Part shown: piece by piece, positions 10,473 to 18,609 of the stretch
How the letters are laid out: each line of letters opens with the position of its first letter
Numbering within the stretch: position 1 is the stretch's first letter
Origin: Pseudomonadota bacterium
GTDB lineage: Bacteria > Pseudomonadota > Gammaproteobacteria > Burkholderiales > Burkholderiaceae_B
DNA length: 64,000 bases
Assembly: GCA_023425645.1 (NCBI GenBank)
Contig: JAFACG010000042.1
Span: forward strand, 62,001 to 126,000
Reading direction: 5' to 3'
Program-made: the position numbers and the translations under genes
Notes under the pieces: model-generated
Told to the model about the DNA's origin: nothing
What the model saw: the letters and a program-made list of their open reading frames with translations, nothing else
Databases searched by the model: none

Positions 10473-11615
10473 ATGCTGGATCAACACGACTACGACTGGA
10501 TGCGGCAGGCCCTGGCGCTGGCCCGGCAGTCGCTGTACATCACCGCTCCCAATCCCCGCGTCGCCTGCCTGATCGTGCGCGACGGCCAATTGCTGGCCAG
10601 CGGCGCCACGCAGCAGGCGGGCGGTCCGCACGCGGAAGTCATGGCGTTGCGCCAGGCCCGCGAGCGCGGCGTGGATGTGCGCGGCGCGACCTTCTATGTC
10701 ACTCTGGAACCGTGCAGTCATCACGGCCGCACGCCGCCTTGCGCCGAGGCGCTGGTCGCGGCCGCTCCGGCGCGGGTGGTCGTGGCCATGCTCGATCCCA
10801 ATCCGCTGGTGGCTGGCCGGGGGCTGGCCCGCTTGCGACAGGCCGGCATCGCTGTGGACGGCCCCTTGTGCGTGGAGCAGGCGCTGGAAATCAACGCAGG
10901 CTTCTTCGCCCGCATGACCCGCTCCCGGCCATGGTTGTGGCTGAAGATGGCGGCCTCGCTGGATGGTCGCAGCGCCCTGTCCGACGGCCGGTCCCAATGG
11001 ATCACCGGGCCGCAGGCGCGCGATGACGGCCATCATTGGCGCGCGCGCAGCTGCGTAGTGCTGACCGGCATAGGCACGGTGCAGGCCGACAATCCGCGCC
11101 TGAACGTGCGGGCTGTCGACACGCCGCGCCCGCCCATCAAGGCGGTGCTGGACACGCAGTTGAAGCTGGCTCCGCAGGCCGCCTTGCTCGACGGTTCGGT
11201 CTGCTGGGTCTTCAGCCACCGCCGCGATCCGCAGCGCGAGGCGCAACTGGCCGAGCGCAACGCCCAAGTCATCCACATGCCCCTGCGCGACGGCCATGTG
11301 GATGTGCACGCCGTGCTGGACTGGATGGCGGGGCAGCAGGTCAATGAAGTGCACGCCGAGGCGGGGGCGACCTTGTCCGGCGCCTTGCTGGACGCCGGCG
11401 TGGTGGACCAGCTGCTGATGTACGTGGCGCCCAAGGTTCTGGGCCAGGGCAGGGGCGTGGCCGATATCGCCGCCCTGTCGGGGCTGGACGCCGTGCAACC
11501 GTTTGAATTCACCGATCTGCGCCTGCTGGGACAGGATGCCCGCCTGCTGGCGCGCCAGCGCGACCATTGGGCGGCCTTGCTGCAGTCCGTGGGCGGCGCA
11601 GGCCGGTCCGATTGA
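10473..11615 (+). CDS. ribD: Bifunctional riboflavin deaminase/reductase RibD
   Basis: RibD deaminates and then reduces the pyrimidine intermediate in riboflavin synthesis. The 380-residue protein has an N-terminal zinc deaminase with the ligands in GGPHAEV and EPCSHHGRTPPCAEAL. A C-terminal reductase domain starts near residue 150 (WLWLKMAASLDGRSAL, QWITGPQAR). The gene is tightly linked to nrdR and precedes ribE. Two hairpins lie between ribD and ribE (11619-11656). Confidence 0.96.
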   Translation: MLDQHDYDWMRQALALARQSLYITAPNPRVACLIVRDGQLLASGATQQAGGPHAEVMALRQARERGVDVRGATFYVTLEPCSHHGRTPPCAEALVAAAPARVVVAMLDPNPLVAGRGLARLRQAGIAVDGPLCVEQALEINAGFFARMTRSRPWLWLKMAASLDGRSALSDGRSQWITGPQARDDGHHWRARSCVVLTGIGTVQADNPRLNVRAVDTPRPPIKAVLDTQLKLAPQAALLDGSVCWVFSHRRDPQREAQLAERNAQVIHMPLRDGHVDVHAVLDWMAGQQVNEVHAEAGATLSGALLDAGVVDQLLMYVAPKVLGQGRGVADIAALSGLDAVQPFEFTDLRLLGQDARLLARQRDHWAALLQSVGGAGRSD

Positions 11616-11618
11616 TCA

Positions 11619-11656
11619 CGCACCGCAAGGTGCGGGGCGGCGACGCCCATTTTTTC
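11619..11656 (+). promoter_or_regulatory. Two tandem GNRA-loop hairpins with a T-run between ribD and ribE
   Basis: CGCACC-GCAA-GGTGCG (11619-11634) is followed at once by GGGCG-GCGA-CGCCC (11635-11648) and then a T-run to 11655. The second hairpin has the form of an intrinsic terminator or attenuator. It sits directly before the weak GAGAGG/GTG start of ribE. It does not look like an FMN riboswitch. Confidence 0.6.
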
Positions 11657-11671
11657 TGCGAGAGGCTTGTT

Positions 11672-12295
11672 GTGTTTACAGGTATCGTGGCCGCCGTAGG
11701 CCGAATCACCAAAGTCACCCCCCTGCTGCAAGGCCAGGAGGACGCCGGCGTGCGTCTGGAAATCGATGCCGGCGGTCTGCCCCTGGGCGAGGCGCGCCTG
11801 GGCGATTCTATTGCCATCCAGGGCGCCTGCATGACGGCCGTCGAACTGGGCGACAATTCCTTCGTGGTCGATGTCTCGCGCGAAAGCCTGAACCGCACGG
11901 TGGGGCTGGACCAGCCCGGCGAAGTCAACCTGGAGCACGCGCTGCGCCTGGGCGACTCCCTGGACGGCCACATCGTTTCGGGCCACGTGGACGGCGTGGG
12001 CACGGTCAGCCATTTCGAGCCCGTCGGAGAGTCGTGGGACCTGCGCATCCAGGCGCCGGTGGATATGGCGCGCTATTTCGCCTACAAGGGCTCGGTCACC
12101 GTCAACGGCGTGAGCCTGACCGTGAACCAGGTCGAGGACAACGCGCAGGGCTGCGAGATCCGCATCAACCTGATCCCGCATACCGTTCAGGTCACGACCT
12201 TGAAGAACCTGCGCGCCGGCAGCCGAGTCAATCTGGAAGTGGACACCATCGCCCGTTACGTGGAGCGCATGTTCAGCCTGCAGCAACGCGGCTGA
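11672..12295 (+). CDS. ribE: Riboflavin synthase alpha subunit
   Basis: The enzyme dismutates two molecules of dimethyl-ribityllumazine into riboflavin. The 207-residue product consists of two similar lumazine-binding domains (about 1-97 and 98-197), with GACMT and GSVTVNGVSLT as the paired ligand motifs. The universal MFTGIV start is encoded here with a GTG start codon at 11672 and the Shine-Dalgarno GAGAGG at 11660-11665. Longer readings upstream lack a ribosome site and would add a non-homologous extension. Confidence 0.95.
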   Translation: MFTGIVAAVGRITKVTPLLQGQEDAGVRLEIDAGGLPLGEARLGDSIAIQGACMTAVELGDNSFVVDVSRESLNRTVGLDQPGEVNLEHALRLGDSLDGHIVSGHVDGVGTVSHFEPVGESWDLRIQAPVDMARYFAYKGSVTVNGVSLTVNQVEDNAQGCEIRINLIPHTVQVTTLKNLRAGSRVNLEVDTIARYVERMFSLQQRG

Positions 12296-12397
12296 CGCTC
12301 GCCGGCAGGAAGGCCGCTTTCCGCCCGGGGGCGGCTGTTCACGACGCAGACGCGCCCTGTTATTTGCACCATGTTCTGCTGGAGTTTAAACTTGGGC

Positions 12398-12427
12398 TTG
12401 CAAAGCGGGAATGAATACTGCTAATAT
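12398..12427 (+). promoter_or_regulatory. Candidate sigma-70 promoter of tRNA-Ser
   Basis: TTGCAA at 12398-12403 and TAATAT at 12422-12427 are separated by 18 bases, in an AT-rich stretch about 50 bases before the tRNA. The match is moderate. Confidence 0.4.
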
Positions 12428-12431
12428 TATG

Positions 12432-12470
12432 GACTTGGCGTCAGATGCTTTAAAAGCAGCGCGCCAAGTC
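12432..12470 (+). repeat. Perfect inverted repeat in the tRNA-Ser leader
   Basis: GACTTGGCG (12432-12440) and CGCCAAGTC (12462-12470) are perfect 9-bp arms, with a smaller GCTT/AGC stem inside. It would fold in the 5' leader of the tRNA precursor, seven bases before the mature tRNA. Confidence 0.65.
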
Positions 12471-12477
12471 AAAATTA

Positions 12478-12568
12478 GGACAGGTGGCCGAGTGGTTGAA
12501 GGCGCACGCCTGGAAAGCGTGTATACGTGAATAGCGTATCGGGGGTTCGAATCCCCCCTTGTCCGCCA
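12478..12568 (+). tRNA. tRNA-Ser (anticodon GGA)
   Basis: This 91-base class II tRNA has a 7-bp acceptor stem (GGACAGG with CCTTGTCC, one G-T pair), discriminator G and an encoded CCA at 12566-12568. The anticodon stem CACGC/GCGTG holds the loop CTGGAAA with anticodon GGA at 12512-12514. A long variable arm (about 12522-12540) and the T-loop GGTTCGAATCC follow. It reads the UCC and UCU codons. Confidence 0.97.
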
Positions 12569-12735
12569 TTATTTTTATAGAAAGCAACGAATTAAGTTTT
12601 GGTCGTGCGCTTTTGAAGCATGATCTTAAGCGGTGTTGCAATCCATGCGATGCGACATTGGATCGCCCGTTATTTTGGGGCTTGATTCAAAAACAGCTCT
12701 GGCCTGATCGATCGCTTCAGGCATCCATACCCCCT

Positions 12736-12885
12736 CTAGCAATCATTTTCAAACTTCATGGCCTTGTTTAGCCGCCTGCCTAGGCGGGGCTTGCCCACGC
12801 TCGGCAGAATGGACGCGCGGATCATGTCCATCATGACGAACTCGGGGAGTTGGCTGATGGTCAAGCGGCGCGCAAACAATTTCAT
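12736..12885 (-). CDS. Possible small protein, 49 residues, unknown
   Basis: A minus-strand frame begins MKLFARRLTISQLPEF and ends KAMKFENDC. Its composition (mixed charged and hydrophobic residues, few rare runs) looks more protein-like than the overlapping longer frames. No good Shine-Dalgarno site is seen, so it could instead be the last remnant of a decayed larger gene. I do not recognise it. Confidence 0.2.
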   Translation of the reverse strand: MKLFARRLTISQLPEFVMMDMIRASILPSVGKPRLGRRLNKAMKFENDC

Positions 12886-12976
12886 TCTGATGGCAAATGT
12901 CAGAGTTGGCCGGGTTTCGGAGAAAAAAGCAATTTTTCCAGGCCGTAAAATCGGATGTGAGTTTATTTTTGGAATT

Positions 12977-13000
12977 AGCCCGCCGCCCGGCGGGCTTTTT
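12977..13000 (+). terminator. Rho-independent terminator without an obvious gene in front
   Basis: AGCCCGC and GCGGGCT arms with a short loop are followed by TTTTT. No convincing gene ends before it on the plus strand, so it may close a small RNA, the tRNA-Ser read-through transcript, or a lost gene. Confidence 0.75.
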
Positions 13001-13394
13001 CATAGGTGCGCCCAGCCGGCCCCGCTCGCTTCGGAGCAGGGCGGTTGCTGGCATTGCATGAGAAGAGTCGCATCCGATGGCGGGTATCGTGATGGACAGG
13101 CAGGCGGCGTGCGTGGCGCAGGGTCTGGTGGCAGCGCAGGAGCCGGCTTCCGGGGCTGGCGGGTTGTTGCCGGCTTGGCGCATGCCATGTTCGATGCTGA
13201 TGCCGGCCATCAGGAAGCTGTGCGCCTCACCAGATCGGGCGCATTTGTCGACGGGTGAAGCTCTAGAGCCGCGCCAGGCCTTGCGCCTTTCTTCTTTTTT
13301 TGTGCGTCTACGATATAGGGTTAATCCTTCCTTTTCTCCTATTTATAACGAGTCTATTGTGGAAAACACTGGCTTGAATTTTGTGGGAAAAGTG

Positions 13395-14420
13395 ATGAGA
13401 AAGACTATGAGGGCAGCGGTGTCCAGGAAGCTGGGCAGACCGCTGGTCATTGAAGAGGTCGAAGTGCCGCACCCGGGCCCTGGCGAGTTGCTGGTAAAGA
13501 TCAGTGCCTGCGGCGTATGCCATACTGACTTGCACGCGATGGATGGCGATTGGCCAGTCAAGCCCAACCCGCCTTTCATACCTGGCCATGAAGGCGTCGG
13601 CGTTGTCGTTGCGGCGGGCGCGGGCGTTGTGCATATCAAGGAAGGCGATCGCGTGGGCATTCCCTGGCTGTACTCGGCTTGCGGTCATTGCGAGCACTGC
13701 CTGGGCGGATGGGAAACGCTTTGCGAACAGCAGAAGAACGCCGGCTATTCGGTCAATGGCAGCTTCGCGGAGTATGCGCTGGCCGCTGCGGATTACGCGG
13801 GGCTTATACCTGTCAATGTCGGTTCAGTGGACATCGCGCCGGTGTTGTGCGCAGGTGTCACCGTCTACAAAGGGCTGAAGATGACGGATACGCGCCCAGG
13901 GAACTGGGTCGTTGTTTCGGGCATCGGCGGTCTGGGCCATATGGCTGTGCAGTATGCCTGCGCCATGGGCCTGAATGTGGCCGCTGTGGACATCGACGAC
14001 GCCAAGCTGGACCTGGCGCGCAAACTGGGCGCCAAGGCCACGGTTAACGCAAAGATCAGCGATCCGGTCGCTTATCTGAAGCACGAGATCGGCGGCGCGC
14101 ACGGTGCCTTGATCACGGCTGTGTCGCACAAGGCATTCGAACATGTGGTCGGCATGGTGAGGCGTGGCGGCACGGTGGTGCTCATCGGACTGCCTCCGGG
14201 AGTTTTTCCGCTTTCAATCTTCGACATGGTGCTCAACGGGGTGACAGTGCGCGGCTCCATTGTGGGCTCGCGCCTGGATCTGCAGGAAGCGCTGCAGTTT
14301 GCCGCCGAAGGCAAGGTGCACGCCACCCTCTCGACCGAGCGGTTGGAGAACATCAACCGTGTGTTCGACCGCATGCGTGCCGGCCAGATTGAAGGCCGTG
14401 TCGTGATTGACTTTTCCTGA
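13395..14420 (+). CDS. adhP: Zinc-dependent alcohol dehydrogenase (AdhP-like)
   Basis: This medium-chain dehydrogenase oxidises or forms primary alcohols such as ethanol with NAD. The 341-residue protein has the catalytic zinc ligands in CGVCHTDLH and GHEGVG and the four structural cysteines in [15 protein letters not shown]. The nucleotide-binding loop is GIGGLGHMA, about residue 177. It aligns along its length with E. coli AdhP. I chose the ATG at 13395; the ATG at 13407 (337 residues) is equally possible. It precedes nrdJ, which suggests a shared low-oxygen setting, but no FNR/Anr box was found. Confidence 0.9.
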   Translation: MRKTMRAAVSRKLGRPLVIEEVEVPHPGPGELLVKISACGVCHTDLHAMDGDWPVKPNPPFIPGHEGVGVVVAAGAGVVHIKEGDRVGIPWLYSACGHCEHCLGGWETLCEQQKNAGYSVNGSFAEYALAAADYAGLIPVNVGSVDIAPVLCAGVTVYKGLKMTDTRPGNWVVVSGIGGLGHMAVQYACAMGLNVAAVDIDDAKLDLARKLGAKATVNAKISDPVAYLKHEIGGAHGALITAVSHKAFEHVVGMVRRGGTVVLIGLPPGVFPLSIFDMVLNGVTVRGSIVGSRLDLQEALQFAAEGKVHATLSTERLENINRVFDRMRAGQIEGRVVIDFS

Positions 14421-14498
14421 GGGCGGGGCCTTAAAAATAATCTCTGCAAGCGGTGAGTTTCCTGCTCCAGGGCCGCGTTAATCCATGAGGATATCATC

Positions 14499-14714
14499 AT
14501 GAAAAATGAGGATCATCGCCGGCACGTCCGAAACATGCTGGAGTTTTTTTCGTGCGCCATGAGACGAAATGCATGGCCTGGAACGCGTCCGTCAGGTCCG
14601 GCGTCGGCGGTTGGCAGACGATTGCTGACTAGGCGTTGGCGAATCGCCGGTGTCGCGTTGGCGAAGCGCGTAGCCGACGGTTTACCCATGTTGAGGGTGC
14701 CGTCATGCGCTTAA
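14499..14714 (+). CDS. Possible 71-residue ORF overlapping the nrdJ start
   Basis: The frame begins MKNEDHRRHVRNMLEFF, with GAGG about ten bases upstream, and ends ten bases inside nrdJ. The first 20 residues look protein-like; the rest is arginine-rich and resembles translated non-coding DNA. It could be a leader peptide coupled to nrdJ or chance. I do not recognise it. Confidence 0.2.
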   Translation: MKNEDHRRHVRNMLEFFSCAMRRNAWPGTRPSGPASAVGRRLLTRRWRIAGVALAKRVADGLPMLRVPSCA

Positions 14715-16483
14715 CCCCGCAGCGCATCTGTGCAGAGGTGCTGGCCGACCGTTATGCCGGGTCCGGCGAACAGTCGATGGCGCAGGTCTATATCCGGGTC
14801 GCCCGTTCGCTGGCCATGGCTGAGCCTCCAGGTGAGCGTGATCGCATCGCGGCCCAATTCCTGCGCAATCTGCGGCTGGGTGCGATGGGCGCCGGCCGAA
14901 TCATGGCCAATGCGGGCACCGCCTCCCACACCACAATGGTCAATTGCTTCGTGCAGCCTGTGCTCTGCGGCGGCCAGACCATGGAGGCCTTCGAAACGGC
15001 GCTGGCTCAAGCCGGTGTCACGTTGATCATGGGGGGCGGCGTCGGCTATGACTTCTCGTCTCTTCCCCCGATGGCGGCTGGCGACGAGGGGGTGCCGCCA
15101 GCGGTCTGCCAGGCGATCGACCGTTATGATGAGGCTTGCAGCCGGCTGCTGTTCCAAGGCAGCCGGCGCGGTGCACAGATGGCTGTGCTGTCCTGCGCGC
15201 ACCCCGACATCCTCGATTTTGTGCGCACCAAGCATGGTCGCGCGCGTTGGCGGACTTTCAATGTTTCTGTAGCGGTCACCGATGCGTTCATGCGCGCGGT
15301 CCAGCACGATGAGATCTGGCCGCTGGTGCATTCCGCCCGGCCGGGAGCTGGCGCGATTGTCGCCGGTGCGGCGCCGCACAGCGACGGCCGTTGGTGCTAC
15401 CGTGTGGCCCGCGCCCGGGAAATCTGGGCGGAGATCTGCCGGCAGACCAGGCATAGCTCGGAGCCCGGTCTGCTCTACATCGATACGATTAACCGGGAGA
15501 ACAACCTGCGGGCGCTCGAATCCATCCATGCCACAAACCCTTGCGGCGAGCAACCGCTGCCGGATTACGGCGCTTGTGTTCTGGGACCGATCAACTTGAC
15601 GCGGCTCGTCAAGAACCCGTTCGGCCTGGCCGGGGAACCGGAGATCGATCTGGCGAGGCTTGGGAGCATGACCCGGATTCAAGTCCGCATGCTGGACAAC
15701 GTGATTGATTTGACCCGGTGGCCTCTGCCAGAGCAGGCCCGAGAGGCGCATTCCAAGCGCAGGATCGGCATTGGCATCACCGGGCTTGCCGACATGCTGA
15801 CGATGCTGCGCTTGCGCTATGACGGAGACCCTGGCCGCTCGGTCGCGGTTCAGGTTGCCCGTTGCATACGTGACTACGCCTATGCGGCGTCGGCGGAGCT
15901 TGCGGCCGAACGCGGAGCGTTCCCGCTTTACCGCCAACAGGATTACCTGGCGCCGGGCTCCATCGGGGATGCGTTGCCCGTCACCGTGCGACAAGCGATT
16001 CAGGCTCATGGATTGCGCAACAGCCACCTTGTCTCGTTCGCGCCCACCGGAAGCGTCAGCCTGGCTTTTGCGGACAATTGCTCCAATGGCGTCGAGCCCG
16101 CCTATGACCGGGAATTCCGGCGCCGGTTCCGCGTGAAGGATGGGCCCGCCGTCGAGATGCTCGTGGAAAATCATGCGTGGAGGCTGTGGAAGAGGCTGAG
16201 CCCAGAATCCACGCCCCTGCCTGATTATTTCCTTTATGCCGCCGACATCTCGCCGGAGGACCATATCGCCATGCTGGCGGCGCTGCAGCCTTATGTTGAT
16301 GCGTCCATATCAAAGACAGTGCTCCTTCCAGCCGATTGTCAAGCTGAGCGAGTCGGAGCCTTGTTTATGCAAGGATGGCAGGCTGGCCTGAAGGGGCTGA
16401 CAATGTTCCGACCCGACCCGGCCTTGGACGAGGTGCTGTCGCCGGCATCGGGGCCGGCTCAGGGTTGCGGAGCCTGTTGCTGA
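14705..16483 (+). CDS. nrdJ: Adenosylcobalamin-dependent (class II) ribonucleotide reductase, compact form
   Basis: The enzyme makes deoxyribonucleotides without oxygen, using coenzyme B12 to form the active-site thiyl radical. In the 592-residue protein the redox pair is Cys81 (MVNCFV) and Cys291 (GACVLG). The radical site Asn278-Cys280-Glu282 lies in NPCGEQPLP, and a shuttle pair ends the protein in CGACC. There is no N-terminal ATP cone, and the protein is shorter than the usual 700-1200 residues of NrdJ. I chose the ATG at 14705 with GAGGG upstream. No cobalamin riboswitch is evident before it. Close linkage to adhP suggests use when oxygen is scarce. Confidence 0.9.
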   Translation: MRLTPQRICAEVLADRYAGSGEQSMAQVYIRVARSLAMAEPPGERDRIAAQFLRNLRLGAMGAGRIMANAGTASHTTMVNCFVQPVLCGGQTMEAFETALAQAGVTLIMGGGVGYDFSSLPPMAAGDEGVPPAVCQAIDRYDEACSRLLFQGSRRGAQMAVLSCAHPDILDFVRTKHGRARWRTFNVSVAVTDAFMRAVQHDEIWPLVHSARPGAGAIVAGAAPHSDGRWCYRVARAREIWAEICRQTRHSSEPGLLYIDTINRENNLRALESIHATNPCGEQPLPDYGACVLGPINLTRLVKNPFGLAGEPEIDLARLGSMTRIQVRMLDNVIDLTRWPLPEQAREAHSKRRIGIGITGLADMLTMLRLRYDGDPGRSVAVQVARCIRDYAYAASAELAAERGAFPLYRQQDYLAPGSIGDALPVTVRQAIQAHGLRNSHLVSFAPTGSVSLAFADNCSNGVEPAYDREFRRRFRVKDGPAVEMLVENHAWRLWKRLSPESTPLPDYFLYAADISPEDHIAMLAALQPYVDASISKTVLLPADCQAERVGALFMQGWQAGLKGLTMFRPDPALDEVLSPASGPAQGCGACC

Positions 16484-16842
16484 TACCGGACGTCCATCGA
16501 GCCGTGAGGCTCAGGTCAAGGATTCCTGATGCAGACGTCCGGGGCTGCGCTTGTTTATCTAAGCGTGTTCTTGAAGGATGGCGTTATTCAGGAGAGGGGG
16601 CTGAATTGACAGCTCTTGAGTGCAGTCTTGCGTCGTTCTCGGGTTCAAAAATTATGCTCCGGCAACGCTGGCGGCCGACGGAGATGTTTTATTTTCCTGC
16701 CATGCGTAGCAGACATTGTTTGTGAAGGCCTCTTACGCGTGCAGGCGTACCATCAGTAACGGATGAATCGCCGTCATGAGCGCGCGCTACTTATGGCTGT
16801 GGTCATCGTCATGTCTCACAGCCTTGGTCATGAGGAGCGGAA
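16484..16842. other. Intergenic region after nrdJ
   Basis: These 359 bases hold a branched stem structure (16486-16542, listed separately) and otherwise nothing I can assign. There is a lone TTGACA near 16607 without a good -10 at 16-18 bases. Confidence 0.5.
16486..16542 (+). ncRNA. Candidate structured element directly behind nrdJ
   Basis: Perfect 9-bp arms CCGGACGTC (16486-16494) and GACGTCCGG (16534-16542) enclose a GAGCC-GTGA-GGCTC hairpin (16499-16512) with a GNRA loop. No T-run follows. It begins three bases after the nrdJ stop codon. It could protect the mRNA 3' end or be a protein-binding site. Confidence 0.4.
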
Positions 16843-18207
16843 ATGGATGAAAAACAGCTTTTTCCAAGCCTGCGTGTTTTCCGATGGATGGTGTTGGTAC
16901 AAGTCCTGTGCGGTTCAGGAGCTATAGCTGACGCTGAAGGTAAATATGTGGTTCGGCAGATGCATGACGGCTCTCCTGATTTGGAGATCACTTTTGAGCT
17001 TCCGCAAGGCGGGCAAGGTATGAATCGAAAGCTATTTGCTCGCGGTGTGGCATGGGGGCTGCAAGAGCAGATTCGGGCGCCCCGCTGCGTTGGCGGGCCG
17101 ATGTTGACCAGAGATGATGACGGACATTGGATCGCGCCACCCGGATGCAGCCAAGTGACCTGGGTGGTGAGTCCGACGGTGATGAAATACGGTGTTGTCG
17201 ATGCATCCGCTCAAGCCAGTGTTTTTTTGAGCCAGCCGGCTTGGACCCTGCTCTCAGAGCCGACATCGTTGTTGCGCGTGATGGGAGCGCCGGCACGGCA
17301 AGACACCTTGCGTGCCGGAGACGGGGGCACCCATCTGCTTGGCGCAACGCCCATGAAAGACGGCGCATGGCGAGTTCCGGCCGACAACAATGCCCCGGAG
17401 TTTTATATTGCAGGGCGTGCACAGGTCGAACACCAGCAGGTAGGCGGTTTTTCGGTCAGTTACGTGTCCGATGATCCTCGGCGCGTAGCCCGATTGGGAT
17501 TGACCGCATCGCATGCAGAGGCGCTGCGCTATCTGGTTCGCGTTGTTTATGGCGATACAGAGGTATCAGAAAAAGATCGGTCACTACTGGTGGTATGGCT
17601 CGGCATCGATGCGCAGCATGGCCGGGTCGGAGGGGCCGCCGGGAGCAGGAGCTTTGTGACGAACTACCTGATTGGCGACGAGAAGGATATAAAAAGCCTT
17701 GTCGCGACCACCCTCATGATCCTGGCTCACGAACAATTCCACCAACTAGTGGATGCCCGTCGTGGGGAGTTGCCCGCGCTTCCAGCCTGGATCAATGAGA
17801 GTCTCGCCCAATGTTATGGCCTGCAGGCGATGCAGAAAGCCATGCAAGACAAGATAGTAAGCGATAAGCTGATACAACGCTTCATTGATTCAGACAGGAT
17901 GGTCGAGCAAGGGCTCATCGGCGTTGAGGCGATCTTCGACAGCGACAGGTCGAGGGCAACCGATCTGGCCTATCGGCAGGGCGCCACTTTCTGGGCTGAG
18001 CTGGACCGTATACTGCGGTTAGTATCAGACGGCGCGGCATCGCTGGAGGAGTACATACCCAGCCTCATGCGGATGGATTTTCCTGAAAATGGTTCGCTGC
18101 CTGATGCATTTCTGGCGCAACTACACCGATGGCATGATGACCGCATAGAGCAAATCATCCGCAAGTATGTTGATGCGTCGGACGGCGCCGCGGGTTCGGG
18201 CGACTGA
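16843..18207 (+). CDS. Putative exported gluzincin-type metallopeptidase
   Basis: This 454-residue protein has a likely signal peptide (about residues 1-30, cleavage after GAIA) and a zincin motif HEQFH at 296-300. A second glutamate, Glu319 in the NES motif, lies 18 residues further on. This spacing (HExxH...NExxA) is that of gluzincins such as the M1/M61 groups. The N-terminal half (about 35-200) is an uncharacterised beta-rich region. I do not recognise the family further. The start at 16843 has GAGGAGCGG upstream. It stands alone between nrdJ and a LysR gene, and its codon use looks less GC-rich than its neighbours. Confidence 0.7.
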   Translation: MDEKQLFPSLRVFRWMVLVQVLCGSGAIADAEGKYVVRQMHDGSPDLEITFELPQGGQGMNRKLFARGVAWGLQEQIRAPRCVGGPMLTRDDDGHWIAPPGCSQVTWVVSPTVMKYGVVDASAQASVFLSQPAWTLLSEPTSLLRVMGAPARQDTLRAGDGGTHLLGATPMKDGAWRVPADNNAPEFYIAGRAQVEHQQVGGFSVSYVSDDPRRVARLGLTASHAEALRYLVRVVYGDTEVSEKDRSLLVVWLGIDAQHGRVGGAAGSRSFVTNYLIGDEKDIKSLVATTLMILAHEQFHQLVDARRGELPALPAWINESLAQCYGLQAMQKAMQDKIVSDKLIQRFIDSDRMVEQGLIGVEAIFDSDRSRATDLAYRQGATFWAELDRILRLVSDGAASLEEYIPSLMRMDFPENGSLPDAFLAQLHRWHDDRIEQIIRKYVDASDGAAGSGD

Positions 18208-18236
18208 GCGTTGAGACCAGCCAAGTCCGGGGTTGC

Positions 18237-18351
18237 TGCCGCTGCCGAGGGTTACGATTTACTGCATGGCTTAGTGTATAGGCAGCGAATTCGGCTCCTG
18301 CTGCGATGTCCCGGCTTTTCCAGCCGGACCGCGTCCGTAGCCCCTGGCGGC
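18237..18351 (+). ncRNA. Structured-RNA-like element, copy 1 (orphan)
   Basis: This stretch is clearly similar to 20966-21079. Shared blocks are GCGAATTCG, a CCGGY-loop-GCCGG hairpin near 18311-18327, and CCTGGCGG near 18344. The end arms (18241-18251 with 18341-18351) can pair. No recognisable gene starts behind it; the next annotated gene (LysR) is on the other strand. It may be a leader whose gene was lost. Confidence 0.45.
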
Positions 18352-18609
18352 TCTGCCTGAAATGGAATTGTGTCAGAAAGGATCCTGGCGGACAGGGATT
18401 GCCAGGCGGGTGTCTGCGCTTGGCATTGGCGGAGTGCTTGACGGCGAGGACGTTGAGGCGCAGGCGAAGGGTTTGGTTGGACCCGCAGGCGCAATGATCA
18501 AAGTCAAGCATTACTCGCAGGCCGAAGCGGCCAGACCCTCCAGCTCGGGCGGTGGCACCAACTCTGGCGCAGGACAGGAGAAGCGCCTGCAACTGGCGCT
18601 GCGCGGCGC

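Larger units (their letters stand above)
12569..13394. other. Long stretch without a recognisable gene, partly AT-rich
   Basis: These 826 bases between tRNA-Ser and adhP hold no ORF that resembles a known protein. The first 200 bases are much richer in A and T than the surroundings. Long ORFs exist on both strands after 12750 but their translations are unlike real proteins and overlap one another. A terminator (12977-13000) and a short minus-strand ORF (12736-12885) are listed separately. I see no integrase, transposase or repeat of the tRNA end. Confidence 0.5.

Noticed and set aside
11616..11671. FMN riboswitch before ribE
   Set aside because: The conserved RFN blocks are absent; only two simple hairpins are present.
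12749..13258. Overlapping long ORFs on both strands between the tRNA and adhP
   Set aside because: Translations are low in hydrophobic core patterns, have no ribosome sites and match no family; they look like open frames in GC-rich spacer.
13259..13394. FNR/Anr box before adhP
   Set aside because: No TTGAT-N4-ATCAA-like sequence could be found, although the neighbouring genes suggest low-oxygen control.
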